DNA of 52,673 bases from Nitrospirota bacterium (lineage in GTDB: Bacteria; Nitrospirota; Thermodesulfovibrionia; SZUA-242): the NCBI GenBank assembly GCA_016212095.1, contig JACRHH010000029.1, positions 1 to 52,673 of the forward strand, read 5' to 3'. The position numbers and the translations under genes were made by a program. Shown piece after piece: positions 1 through 8,720 of this stretch; positions within the stretch are counted from its first letter, which is position 1; every line of letters begins with the position of its first letter. The notes beneath the pieces were generated by a model. That model worked only from the letters and a program-made list of their open reading frames with translations, did no database searches and had not been told where the DNA came from.

Positions 1-82
1 CCGTGGTTCCGGCCCGCAGCCACCGCCCCAGCTCCTCACGATCCGCTTCCACAATTGTAAATTCCCTTGGCCGTTTTCCCAT
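1..82 (-). CDS. IS630-like transposase, N-terminal fragment (runs off the window)
   Basis: The minus strand reads from an ATG at 82 and continues open to the window edge, giving 27 codons that begin MGKRPREFTIVEADREELGR. The pattern of a short basic start, then a Glu/Asp-rich helix and Trp-Leu-Arg followed by Thr-Thr, resembles the N-terminal DNA-binding helix-turn-helix of IS630-family transposases. The catalytic DDE domain would lie outside the window. No terminal inverted repeat could be recognised. A different HTH protein is possible. The call rests on a short stretch only. Confidence 0.45.
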   Translation of the reverse strand, partial: MGKRPREFTIVEADREELGRWLRAGTT

Positions 83-290
83 GCCGGATACTCTACCACG
101 GAAATGTGAATGCTTAATGAATTAACCGCACGGTTCACTAGCACGATTGCTTTGCACTGTCAACTCAAAATAATTTACACCCAATATTGACACAATAATA
201 AAAAGTCGTCATACCCGCTTGCCGGGAATTATTCTTACGCGCAACACATTGAAGAAAAATGGTTCCGGACATGCAGGAATGTGACTTGCC

Positions 291-464
291 ATGCCACGGG
301 CTTTGACTGAGGTATGGGATTGGAAGGACGCGGTGAATGACGACATCAAAGACATGTCGGTCGAGGAAAAGATCAGATACTTCAGCGATGGCCTCGTGCA
401 AGCGGAGCAACTTCTGCATGGCCGCTTGATCCGGAACGATGATGGCAGTTACACGCTGAAGTGA
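291..464 (+). CDS. small hypothetical protein, 57 aa
   Basis: A short open frame begins with ATG at 291 and ends with TGA at 462-464. The product is acidic in its first half (Trp-Asp-Trp-Lys-Asp, then Asp-Met-Ser-Val-Glu-Glu-Lys) and ends with Arg-Asn-Asp-Asp-Gly-Ser-Tyr. Its composition looks like a genuine small protein rather than chance. Similar small acidic proteins often stand beside toxin genes or transposases, but no partner is recognisable here. No convincing ribosome binding site precedes it. It sits between the transposase fragment and a tandem repeat, so it may be a leftover of accessory DNA. Confidence 0.4.
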   Translation: MPRALTEVWDWKDAVNDDIKDMSVEEKIRYFSDGLVQAEQLLHGRLIRNDDGSYTLK

Positions 465-500
465 ACGTATTTACGTTCGGGAAGTAGCAATCGCCCAAAT

Positions 501-556
501 GGGTTAACCCGAATAGGTTAACCCGGCAGTTTAACCCGAATGCGCTAACCCTGAAT
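501..556. repeat. degenerate tandem repeat, four 13-15 bp units
   Basis: Four consecutive units share the core TTAACCCGAAT: 501-515, 516-528, 529-541 and 542-556. The last unit is the most diverged (CTAACCCTGAAT). The first two units contain the palindrome GGTTAACC. The array lies in the non-coding stretch between the small ORF and the rel-like gene. No function can be assigned from sequence alone. Confidence 0.7.
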
Positions 557-655
557 ACGGAAGACGCGCCACTGATATGCGCCATCCATTCCCGTCTACA
601 GGTTTCGACAGCCAGCAATTTAATTTCCGGGTTTTCGATAAGGGCCGGGTTGTAA

Positions 656-661
656 TATAAT
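656..661 (+). promoter_or_regulatory. possible -10 element for the rel-like gene
   Basis: A perfect TATAAT lies 75 bp before the start codon at 737. The hexamer at the expected -35 distance (TTTCGA, 633-638) is poor, so this is only a candidate. Confidence 0.25.
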
Positions 662-736
662 GTTGCATGGTGGCCCGCAGAATTATAAACCGCAACAACG
701 ACTTGACTTAAGCCGTCCCGCTTTCACGCATATAAC

Positions 737-2896
737 ATGGAAACCTCACCCGACAAAAACCAGCCGCACTTTTACACCCGCGCCGAGATCGACGCCCGGA
801 TAGACGACATCGTCACGGAGATACTCGAAAACGTAATCATTCACTCGAAAACCACGTTTTCGAACAACGACATCATCCAGTTCCGCGACGAGCTTGAACG
901 CGCCGTTTCGTTCATGAAGCGCGCTCACGACGGCCAGTTCAGGAAAAGCGGCGAACCGTATATTTTCCACCCGATGAACGTTGCGCTCGATCTTTCGGTC
1001 AACCACATGGTCGATCCGGTCTCGATCTTCGGCTCGCTCCTGCACGACGTGGTGGAAGACTCAAACATCTCCCGCCAGCAGATCAGGGAGGCTTTCGGAA
1101 CCGACGTGATGAACGTGGTTGACGGAATGACAAAGATCAAGAACAAGAAAATCGAGTCCTTCGACAAGTTCTTCAATCTTTCGCTCCTGCATCCGCGCAT
1201 TCTTTACATAAAGATATTCGACCGCCTCCACAACATGAAGACCATCGACAGCCTGCCGCCAAACAAGCAGGCTCGCATAGCGAAGGAGACGCTCGACATC
1301 TATTTCAAGATCTGCGTGAGGCTGTCGCTGATGGACATCGCCGACACGCTGGAGCTTCTCTGCCATCAGGTGCTCGATCCGGAAAAGACCGTTCAGTACG
1401 CCGAGCGCGTGAGGGAGCTGAAGCGCGACCTCCGTCCGTCTCTCGACAGGATAACCGGAAAGATTTGGGAGATGAGCCGCAAGATCGCTCTTCCGCTGGT
1501 TTCGCTGGACGAGTACTGGAAGCCGTTTGTCGATTATCAGGGCTACAACCACATGATGCCGGGCGACGCCTTCCGCCTGCGCATGATCGTGAGCGACAGG
1601 TATTCCGCATACACAATGATGGGCGTGATCAACGAGCAGTTCAGCCATGTGCGAAGCTCTATCTACGACTACATCTCCGTTCCGCGCAACAACAACTACC
1701 GGAGCCTGGACTTCGAAATTCTCCACGGCAACACCAAGATTCCGGTCTCGATAACCACCCAGGAATATCATGTATTCAACCGCAAGGGCATTCTCACCTA
1801 CGGCTTCAGCGAGGATGCGGCGAAGAACATGGAATACATGCGCCATCTGGAGACGTACCTGAAGGAAGAGACGGATTTCAAGGATATAGAGAATGTATTC
1901 GCGTATCACAATCCGGAGGAGATCACCGTCATATCCAAGGACGGCAAGCCGTTCGACATGGAGCGCAATTCAACCGCGCTCGATTTCGCGTTCAAGATTC
2001 ATAGCGAGGTGGGCCTTCGGGCCCTGAACGCGGTTGTGGACGGCAAGCCTGTTCCGATCGAGACTAAACTTACGGACGGCGACATGATAGTGATAAACAC
2101 CGCTGCGGAGCCTGTTGCCGACAGCTCTTCGCTGGAGAAATGCTCCAACCTGCGGTCGAAGCGCCTGATAATGAACTATCTGAACCGCCGGGCAAGAACC
2201 ACCGCGGCGAAGTACGCCCAGAGCTATCTGGAGCGCATGCTGTTTCGCTATCAGGTGGACGTGGACGATTTCTGGCGGCGCTTCAAAAACCGTTACACGG
2301 AATCGGAACAGTCGGCGGTGCTTCTTGGAATACTCGAAAACAGGAACAACGCAGAGAAACTGCTGCTGGACATGCGCGTGGTGAACAAGGAGCGGATAGA
2401 GAATATACGGATGATGGAGGCAAACTTCTTCAACCGCATCACGTCAATATTTTCGAGCAGACCCAAGGCGCTTTTCGTGCGAGTGCCGTTTCTGGACTTC
2501 TCGGTGGGCCACTGTCCGGTCTGCATCCCGGTTTTGAAGGATACTTGCATCGGAATCTTCCATGAAAACAGGCTGGTAATTCACAGATCCGGCTGCGCCA
2601 AGCTGGATGATATGGCGCAGGAGAAACTTTTCGACCTGAAGTGGAAGCCGGACAAGCCGGATTCGAACTTCTCAGTGTTGCTCGAAATCATCGCCGAAGA
2701 TGAATACGGTTTGGGCAACAGGGTGACAACCGCGTTCCACAAGGCGCACCTCAACATGGTGGAGCTGGCCGGGCGCAGCGTTCATGACGCGGCAGTCTTC
2801 GAGGTGAAGGTTGAAACCAGCACAACCGAACGCATCTCGCGCGTGCTGGAAAAACTGCGCGACATCAAGAACGTGAAGGAAATCAGGATTTCATAG
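737..2896 (+). CDS. RelA/SpoT-family (p)ppGpp hydrolase with degenerate synthetase domain
   Basis: This 719-aa protein has the long RSH layout. An HD hydrolase domain (about 45-200) is followed by a synthetase-like region (about 240-370), a TGS domain (about 393-458), a Cys cluster region (CPVC and RSGC near 600) and a C-terminal ACT domain (about 648-719). The HD residues are all present: His78, His103-Asp104, Glu107-Asp108, and the FDRLHNM motif at 161-167. The synthetase signatures are eroded. The usual KDYIA...NGYQSLHT is YDYIS...NNYRSLDF, and the Glu of the usual EVQIR-type strand is replaced (VSITT). By family knowledge this predicts alarmone hydrolysis without synthesis. The gene stands alone, and the polysaccharide operon starts downstream. 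Confidence 0.9.
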   Translation: METSPDKNQPHFYTRAEIDARIDDIVTEILENVIIHSKTTFSNNDIIQFRDELERAVSFMKRAHDGQFRKSGEPYIFHPMNVALDLSVNHMVDPVSIFGSLLHDVVEDSNISRQQIREAFGTDVMNVVDGMTKIKNKKIESFDKFFNLSLLHPRILYIKIFDRLHNMKTIDSLPPNKQARIAKETLDIYFKICVRLSLMDIADTLELLCHQVLDPEKTVQYAERVRELKRDLRPSLDRITGKIWEMSRKIALPLVSLDEYWKPFVDYQGYNHMMPGDAFRLRMIVSDRYSAYTMMGVINEQFSHVRSSIYDYISVPRNNNYRSLDFEILHGNTKIPVSITTQEYHVFNRKGILTYGFSEDAAKNMEYMRHLETYLKEETDFKDIENVFAYHNPEEITVISKDGKPFDMERNSTALDFAFKIHSEVGLRALNAVVDGKPVPIETKLTDGDMIVINTAAEPVADSSSLEKCSNLRSKRLIMNYLNRRARTTAAKYAQSYLERMLFRYQVDVDDFWRRFKNRYTESEQSAVLLGILENRNNAEKLLLDMRVVNKERIENIRMMEANFFNRITSIFSSRPKALFVRVPFLDFSVGHCPVCIPVLKDTCIGIFHENRLVIHRSGCAKLDDMAQEKLFDLKWKPDKPDSNFSVLLEIIAEDEYGLGNRVTTAFHKAHLNMVELAGRSVHDAAVFEVKVETSTTERISRVLEKLRDIKNVKEIRIS

Positions 2897-2961
2897 GGAG
2901 AGCATCGCTATCCATTTCTACATCATCGCGCGGCCCCCGTCATCCGTGGTGTCAGCCGTGG

Positions 2962-2989
2962 TTGACAAGGCATGGTTTAAGGCTAAAAT
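2962..2989 (+). promoter_or_regulatory. sigma70-like promoter of the polysaccharide operon
   Basis: TTGACA at 2962-2967 is separated by 16 bp from TAAAAT at 2984-2989. This predicts a start of transcription near 2996, about 70 bp before the first gene of the cluster at 3064. It is the best consensus promoter seen ahead of the plus-strand polysaccharide genes. Confidence 0.6.
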
Positions 2990-3063
2990 CATAGTACCGC
3001 TGAACGGGAGTGGCAGCGGTTAAATTGCTTCGATGCAATTGATGTTCCCAAGGTGGGTGGGTC

Positions 3064-4380
3064 ATGCTGTCGCGAATTGCTTTAAGGAAACACCCATATC
3101 CGTTCAAGGCGTCTCTTGCGATATGCAACGATCTTGATGGATTTGCATTCGAGAATTTTATAGAGCTTCACCGATTTCTGAATACCCAAACAAACACATC
3201 GCTTGGAACCGGGCTGAATCTTGAAATTGGTGATTCATTCTGGATGTACTGCGTGGATTCCGACGTCAGTTGCGCGTTCTCATATTTCGAGGGATTGTCA
3301 GATGAACCCTCGCCGTATGCCGATGCGATCAGCAAGCTGGTGAGGGCAGGCTATCTCGATTGCCTTCACACATACGGCAATTTCAATCAGTACGGCGGCT
3401 TCAGGCGGTCATATGCCGAGAAGGCCTTCGCCGAGATGGAGCGGCGCGGAATGCGGGTGCGGACGTGGGTCGATCACGGCGACATGCATAATTTCCAGAA
3501 CATAAACTATCTTGGCGGAATGCGCGAACGATCGATCGGTGGCGGCGTTTTCACCAAAATAGTCGAGTACCATACCGATCTGTGCAAGAAATTCGGCATC
3601 AAGTTCTACTGGCCCATGATCGTAACGCCGCTGATCGGACAGGGCCGACGCATAGGTTTTAGAGATATTGCCCGAAGCAGGAACAGACGTAAATGGCTGG
3701 CAGGAAGCCTGTTGCTCTACGGCGTTCTAAGGATGATGCCGCATGGTGTTTTGGAGCGGAGACCGGTGCTGCTTCGGAAAAAAGACCAGCTCGGTCTGCT
3801 GGTGGAAAATCCGCTCATCTACAAGCGGACGCTTGCAAGCGGAGACAAGGTGTACTGCTTCCAGCGCTACGGAGACTGGTTTTCGGATGGAGCCGATTCG
3901 CTGGGGAAAACATTGTCGGCGGAGAATCTTGGCCGGTTGATCGAGACCGGAGGCAGTTCCGTGGTGTATGTGCATATGGCAAGGAAGCCGGCGGGTTGCC
4001 GCGGGATTCTTCCGGATGCAGCCGTTTCCGCGTTCAAAAGGATTGCAGGGCATTACAATGCCGGGAACATATATGTGACCACAACGTCAAGGCTTCTCAC
4101 CTTCCATATGGCCACCGAAAACCTTGCGTGGAGGGCGACAAGCCATGGTGGACGGACGGTTATCGATATCGATATGGTTCGCGATGACATCGACGGCGAT
4201 TTCGTACCTGCGGTTGACGATCTTCAGGGCATCACTTTTTATACCGGCGATCCGGCAAATACATCCATACGCCTTGCGGGCGAAGTATTGGACGGCACGG
4301 TTTGCAATCCTCACGACGACACCGGAAGGGCAAGCGTTTCGATACCGAGAACGCACCTCAAATTCCCCGAATCGCTCTGA
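3064..4380 (+). CDS. polysaccharide-deacetylase-like protein, divergent
   Basis: This 438-aa protein has no signal peptide. Its first half reads like a divergent NodB-type beta/alpha barrel. The early strand ends in ICNDLDGF where classical members have an FDDG-type metal site. Next comes DCLHTYGNF at about 101-109, then a WVDHGDMHNF segment near 140. The last 200 residues are not recognisable. Proteins of this kind occur in exopolysaccharide clusters, and this one opens a run of glycan genes. A deacetylase or related sugar-modifying activity is inferred. The metal-ligand set is not complete enough to be sure it is active. The gene is followed after 16 bp by the phosphoesterase. Confidence 0.6.
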   Translation: MLSRIALRKHPYPFKASLAICNDLDGFAFENFIELHRFLNTQTNTSLGTGLNLEIGDSFWMYCVDSDVSCAFSYFEGLSDEPSPYADAISKLVRAGYLDCLHTYGNFNQYGGFRRSYAEKAFAEMERRGMRVRTWVDHGDMHNFQNINYLGGMRERSIGGGVFTKIVEYHTDLCKKFGIKFYWPMIVTPLIGQGRRIGFRDIARSRNRRKWLAGSLLLYGVLRMMPHGVLERRPVLLRKKDQLGLLVENPLIYKRTLASGDKVYCFQRYGDWFSDGADSLGKTLSAENLGRLIETGGSSVVYVHMARKPAGCRGILPDAAVSAFKRIAGHYNAGNIYVTTTSRLLTFHMATENLAWRATSHGGRTVIDIDMVRDDIDGDFVPAVDDLQGITFYTGDPANTSIRLAGEVLDGTVCNPHDDTGRASVSIPRTHLKFPESL

Positions 4381-4396
4381 AATATGCTTTCATTAC

Positions 4397-5212
4397 ATGA
4401 TGCGATACGCGATATTCTCCGACATCCATGCAAATCTGGAGGCTTTTCAAGCTGTTCTGGACGACATCGGCAGGCAGGATGCCGATGCGCTTGTATGCCT
4501 GGGCGATATCACCGGATATTCGAGCAACCCGAATGAATGCGTCGCGCTTGCGCGGGAACACAATGTGCAGGCCATTGCGGGAAATCACGACCTGATGGTT
4601 GCCGGAAGACAGGGCTTTGAGCACTGCACAAGCAACGTGGCGCGGGAGGTTGTTTTGTGGACGCGGACGGTTATCAGCAACGACGCGCTAGCTTATCTGA
4701 CAGGCCTGCCTTTGACCGGATTTATTGCTGAAAAGGCGCTGATGTTTCATTCATCGCTGTTTTCAACGGATCAGTACATTAATTCGGCGCGCGCGGCAGC
4801 CCAAAGCTTCGGCGTAATGAGAGAGCGTCACAAGCAGGTTCGCATCGGATTTTTCGGGCATACGCACCTGGAGGCCGCATATTCCATGGACGACAGCAGC
4901 CGCATACGAAAAATGCCGGTGGCTTCATTCAGGATTGAGCCGGGTTTCAGTTACCTGATAAATCCGGGCAGCATCGGCGAGTCGAGGGATACCGACCCAC
5001 GGGCTTCATACGTCATCTTCGATGACGCAACCTGCGACGTATCGTTTCGGAAGGTTGAATACGACATAGAATCCGCAAGGGCAAAGAACGAGCGCAACGG
5101 GTTCGGCACGCTTCTTGTCAGGCCGAAACGAAGCCCGATGGAAAAGGCATATATACGGCTTAGCAGGGTTGCTTACCATATCCTGAAACTCCTGCGGGAA
5201 ACCGGTTCATGA
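4397..5212 (+). CDS. metallophosphoesterase, calcineurin-like
   Basis: All the dinuclear metal motifs of the small YfcE/MJ0936-type phosphodiesterases are present. FSDIHANLEAF comes at the N-terminus, then LGDITGYSSNP, AGNHD, FGHTHLE and NPGSIGESRD. The 271-aa product is somewhat longer than the usual 160-250. The open frame extends upstream into the previous gene, but the protein motif begins at the ATG-ATG at 4397/4400, so 4397 is taken as the start. Its stop overlaps the next start (ATGA at 5209). The substrate is unknown. The position suggests a phosphodiester or nucleotide-sugar related role in the glycan pathway, which is inference. Confidence 0.85.
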   Translation: MMRYAIFSDIHANLEAFQAVLDDIGRQDADALVCLGDITGYSSNPNECVALAREHNVQAIAGNHDLMVAGRQGFEHCTSNVAREVVLWTRTVISNDALAYLTGLPLTGFIAEKALMFHSSLFSTDQYINSARAAAQSFGVMRERHKQVRIGFFGHTHLEAAYSMDDSSRIRKMPVASFRIEPGFSYLINPGSIGESRDTDPRASYVIFDDATCDVSFRKVEYDIESARAKNERNGFGTLLVRPKRSPMEKAYIRLSRVAYHILKLLRETGS

Positions 5213-6396
5213 AAATGCCGGCGCCAGAGCCACTTTCCGCCGAAGTGGTGTCTGAACCGGATGCATTGCCCGGTCTCAGGGACGAATGGAACCGGATTCT
5301 TGAGCGGTCGAAAGCACGCACGATATTCCTGACATGGGAATGGATCGATGCCTGGTGGAGCGTGTACGGCGGACAAAACAGCCTCTTTATCGTCGTAGTA
5401 CGTGACGATTCCGGATCGATTCGCGGAATTGCCCCGTTTTATCGCCAAAGAAAAAGACTGTTCGGAGTTGCTCATGCAAATATTGTCAGGTTTATCGGCA
5501 TAGGCGGCGATGTAGCGCCCGATTACCTCGACATATTTGCAGATGCCGGTTGGGAAGATTCCGTATGCATGGCTGTCGCGCAAAAGCTGGCCCGGTTGCG
5601 CCCGATGTGGGACATGCTGGTTCTTGAAGACATTCCGGAGAGTTCGTCAACCGTTGAGCGGCTGAATCGGGAGTCGGATAAATTGGGATGGCGCATATCG
5701 AAACGCCATCACACCACCTGCCCGTTCATCCCCCTGCAATCGTCCTGGGACGAGTTTCTGGCCGGAAAAAGCAGGAATTTCAGAAAGAAGCTCAAGGAAC
5801 ACCGGCGAGTGTTCGAAAGGGATTTCGATGCCGCGTTTTACCGCGTGGAGAAAGCTGAAGACCTTCCGGAACGCATGGAGGAGTTACGGAACATGCACCA
5901 CGACCGTTGGCACGGCATGTCAGGGAGTTTTCAGAGTGCGCGATACATGCGGTTTCATCAGACTGTGGCGCTACGTTTCATCGAAAAGGGCTGGCTGAGG
6001 CTATACTTCGTGAAAGCGGACGGCAGGGACGTAGCTGCCCTCTACTGTTTTTCGTTCGCTGGAACAACAAGTTACTACCAGTCGGGCAGGCTGGGGGAAT
6101 TCGAGAAATATCACGCCGGATCGGTGATTACAGGATATGCCGTTGAGGAGGCGGTGCGGGAGGGAATGACCGAGTTCGATTTTCTTTGCGGCACGGAAGA
6201 ATACAAATTCAGATGGACGGACAAGGTTCGTGACAACCTGCATGTCAGCGTTCGTCCCCGTGCTGTTGGAACCTATATGCTTGAGGCACAGCTTTGGCTG
6301 TCGGAAGCGTTGCGAAGCGCCGCGAAGCGACTGCTACCCTCCGGACTGATCGGGCATCTGAGAGTAATGGCGCGAAGTCGGAATGTTGACAGATGA
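5209..6396 (+). CDS. CelD/FemAB-like GNAT acetyltransferase (first of three)
   Basis: This 395-aa soluble protein belongs to the Acetyltransf_6 type (CelD/BcsL, 'cellulose biosynthesis acetyltransferase'). The GNAT half carries the basic segment KSRNFRKKLKEHRRVFE at about 186-202, and FDFLCGTEEYKFRW near 325-338, which matches the family FDFLxGxExYKxxW motif. It probably transfers an acyl or aminoacyl group onto an envelope glycan. It is translationally coupled to the phosphoesterase through an ATGA overlap. Two more proteins of this kind are present at 8721 and 21359. Confidence 0.8.
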   Translation: MKMPAPEPLSAEVVSEPDALPGLRDEWNRILERSKARTIFLTWEWIDAWWSVYGGQNSLFIVVVRDDSGSIRGIAPFYRQRKRLFGVAHANIVRFIGIGGDVAPDYLDIFADAGWEDSVCMAVAQKLARLRPMWDMLVLEDIPESSSTVERLNRESDKLGWRISKRHHTTCPFIPLQSSWDEFLAGKSRNFRKKLKEHRRVFERDFDAAFYRVEKAEDLPERMEELRNMHHDRWHGMSGSFQSARYMRFHQTVALRFIEKGWLRLYFVKADGRDVAALYCFSFAGTTSYYQSGRLGEFEKYHAGSVITGYAVEEAVREGMTEFDFLCGTEEYKFRWTDKVRDNLHVSVRPRAVGTYMLEAQLWLSEALRSAAKRLLPSGLIGHLRVMARSRNVDR

Positions 6397-6449
6397 AACC
6401 TTTTCGCTTTATAGGGTACGATAACCGGAATAAACAATAACAATACTTC

Positions 6450-7805
6450 ATGGGCAAGCAGGAACTATTTCTCATAACTCTGACCGTATGCACGTGGCTC
6501 TGGTCATTCAAAGACCCGATCTACGGCCTGTCGTATTTCTATCTGTACTTTGTTCTTGAATACAACTACCTGTATGTTGAACTGCGATCCATTCGGCCCC
6601 TCTTTGTCACGCCCCTGTTTGCTCTTGCTTCACTCATGTTGTCGGCAAAGAAACGGCTGGTATTGGCTCCACAGTTCAAGATGATGGTTGCATTTTTTAT
6701 CTGGATGTGTCTTTCCCGCATGGTAAACGGCTACGAAGTATGGGAAGGCGAATACATCGATCATTATTTCAAGGGGCTGTTCTTTTTCCTGCTTCTGACA
6801 AATGCGGTCGATACACGTGAAAAGCTGGTATTCATCCTGTGGATCATGGTGATAGCCTACGCGGATCTCGCATACGTGTCGAAATATTACGGCAGATTGG
6901 CGCCTTACTTTTTCCTTGACAAGAACAATTACGCATTCTCGCTTGTCGGCGCGCTTATCTACCCTGTTGTCTTTTCGACGGATGACGATGCCGACTGGCT
7001 TCGCAAGCTGGAGGGGATGGGATATTTCCTGCTTCTGTTATACGGCATAGCCGGATCAAACTCGCGCGGCGGTTACGTGGGCGTTATAGGCATATTTGTC
7101 GCCATGCTGATCTTCAGGCTGGTAAACTTCAAAAAGCTGCTCTGGATAATTCTGCCGGTTGCCATAGCATTGGCGAATGTTTCGTCGGTGCATTGGGAAC
7201 GCTTCGGCACCATCTCCGCCGACAAGGAGCAGGGCGGAACCGGCGGCCAGAGACTTGCGCTCTGGAGCAGTGCGGGGCGCATGGTTTATGGCAATCCTGT
7301 CTTCGGTGTCGGCTCTGGGGAATCGCCCAACCTGTTCAACCAGTATTCCACCTTTGCGGAACAGCTTAAGGTGGGCGGGAAGGATATCGGGCAGGAGATC
7401 ATCAAGGTGCATAACATGATACTCCAGATAGCTTCCGAAACAGGTCTTGTAGGCATATCCCTTTTCATCCTGATTGCGCTTCGCACTTTCAGGGACGTGA
7501 TTGCAACCAGGAAGATCTGCGGCAAAAGTTCCGGCATGATGAGCATTCGACGCATCGCCGACGGTGTCGGCATAGCCTTCATCGGCCTGATGTTTGCCGG
7601 ACAGTTTTCGAATTTCGGCTACGACATTCAGCTTTATACGACGTCCTGTCTGGCATACTGCGTCAAGTCGATTGCCATCCGGGAGCAAGAAGGCGGTGCT
7701 GAGACGCAGAAAACCTTTGTTGAAACGTTAACGACAAAACGATGGGGGGTGTATGCGCGGGGCATGATATTTCTGGTCTTCACATACATGAGTCTGAGAG
7801 TATGA
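6450..7805 (+). CDS. O-antigen ligase/polymerase-like membrane protein
   Basis: The 451-aa protein has about ten or eleven hydrophobic segments and a large hydrophilic loop around residues 250-320. The loop region and its flanks carry family hallmarks: NSRGGYVG just before it, VFGVGSG within it, and KVHNMILQIASETGLVG after it, where a conserved His-Asn and Glu-Thr-Gly are typical of the Wzy/WaaL (PF04932) superfamily. It resembles the 'O-glycosylation ligase' associated with exosortase systems. Its role would be to polymerise or ligate lipid-linked glycans at the periplasmic face. No clear Shine-Dalgarno precedes the ATG at 6450. Its stop overlaps the next gene (ATGA at 7802). Confidence 0.8.
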   Translation: MGKQELFLITLTVCTWLWSFKDPIYGLSYFYLYFVLEYNYLYVELRSIRPLFVTPLFALASLMLSAKKRLVLAPQFKMMVAFFIWMCLSRMVNGYEVWEGEYIDHYFKGLFFFLLLTNAVDTREKLVFILWIMVIAYADLAYVSKYYGRLAPYFFLDKNNYAFSLVGALIYPVVFSTDDDADWLRKLEGMGYFLLLLYGIAGSNSRGGYVGVIGIFVAMLIFRLVNFKKLLWIILPVAIALANVSSVHWERFGTISADKEQGGTGGQRLALWSSAGRMVYGNPVFGVGSGESPNLFNQYSTFAEQLKVGGKDIGQEIIKVHNMILQIASETGLVGISLFILIALRTFRDVIATRKICGKSSGMMSIRRIADGVGIAFIGLMFAGQFSNFGYDIQLYTTSCLAYCVKSIAIREQEGGAETQKTFVETLTTKRWGVYARGMIFLVFTYMSLRV

Positions 7806-8719
7806 GCGCGCCGATTCCGAAAGTGACGGTGGTTATAGCCGCATACAATTCCGTGCGAACGATGGAACGGTGCATCCGTGCTGTTCTTGCTCAGGATTAC
7901 CCTGATTTCGACGTTGTGGTGGTGGATAACAACTCAACCGACAGCACGGCGGCGATTGTGAAGCGGTATCCGGTAACGTATCTTTTCGAATCGAAAAAGG
8001 GCTGGCCTGCCGCCAGAAACACCGGGATAGCCCATGCCGATGGTCAGTATGTAGCAAACATCGACGCCGACTGTTTCCCGACTCCGTCGTGGATAACGAA
8101 TCTGATGAAAAGGATCAACGAAACGGGTGTCGGATGCGTTGTGGGAAAAACGCTTGTGGAAGAAGGGGTTACGTTTGCCCAGAAGTACTACGCATCCACA
8201 AATCCGTTTTCGATTGAGCACAAGATAGGGAAAACCGGGTTTGTGCCGTGGGGCGGCGGAAACAATGTCATGAACAGGGACGCTTTCCTGAAAGCAGGCG
8301 GATACGATTCCGACAGATTCACATCAGGAGCCGATATCGACATGCACATGCGCATGGAACGGCTTTGCGGCCTGCGTACCGTCTTTGAGGAATCGGCGCT
8401 AATCCATCATGAGGCGCGCGGTTCGGTGCGCGAGTTTTACGAAGTCGCGGCCAAGTACGCCCACGGCGGATACATGCGGTCGCGCGACTCATCGATGAGC
8501 GATTCCGGTGACTACTTCAGACTTTTCGCGCTCAGGAATGCGTGGCAGATCGTCCGTCACGCAGGCGGGATGATAGTGAGGTCGATCAAGGCATTGGCCG
8601 GGCGCGATACGTGGTTCAGGGTGGCTTCGAACTGGTTTGCGATAATCGGTTACGCCGGGACGATACACGGCTATCTGAAGGCAAAACGGGAGCCGGCAGC
8701 GGCATCTTGCCGCCGATAG
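7802..8719 (+). CDS. glycosyltransferase family 2
   Basis: This 305-aa GT-A fold enzyme starts with VTVVIAAYNS and VVVVDNNSTD, followed by the metal/nucleotide motif NIDADCF (DxD) near residue 86 and a GGGNNVMNRDAF acceptor-side segment. The open frame starts earlier, at 7742, but the ATG at 7802 overlaps the stop of the ligase gene and directly precedes the conserved first strand. A hydrophobic C-terminal part suggests membrane association. The sugar specificity cannot be read from sequence. Confidence 0.88.
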   Translation: MSAPIPKVTVVIAAYNSVRTMERCIRAVLAQDYPDFDVVVVDNNSTDSTAAIVKRYPVTYLFESKKGWPAARNTGIAHADGQYVANIDADCFPTPSWITNLMKRINETGVGCVVGKTLVEEGVTFAQKYYASTNPFSIEHKIGKTGFVPWGGGNNVMNRDAFLKAGGYDSDRFTSGADIDMHMRMERLCGLRTVFEESALIHHEARGSVREFYEVAAKYAHGGYMRSRDSSMSDSGDYFRLFALRNAWQIVRHAGGMIVRSIKALAGRDTWFRVASNWFAIIGYAGTIHGYLKAKREPAAASCRR

Positions 8720-8720
8720 A

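Noticed and set aside
704-736. TTGACT and TATAAC ahead of the rel-like gene as a promoter
   Set aside because: The spacing is 21 bp and the -10 would touch the start codon, so it is not a credible sigma70 promoter.
1061-1909. Minus-strand frame inside the rel-like gene (282 codons)
   Set aside because: It is antisense to a clear RSH protein and has no start context or domain.
3012-3028. TGGCAG...TTGC as a sigma54 promoter for the polysaccharide operon
   Set aside because: The GG and GC are 13 bp apart instead of the required 10.
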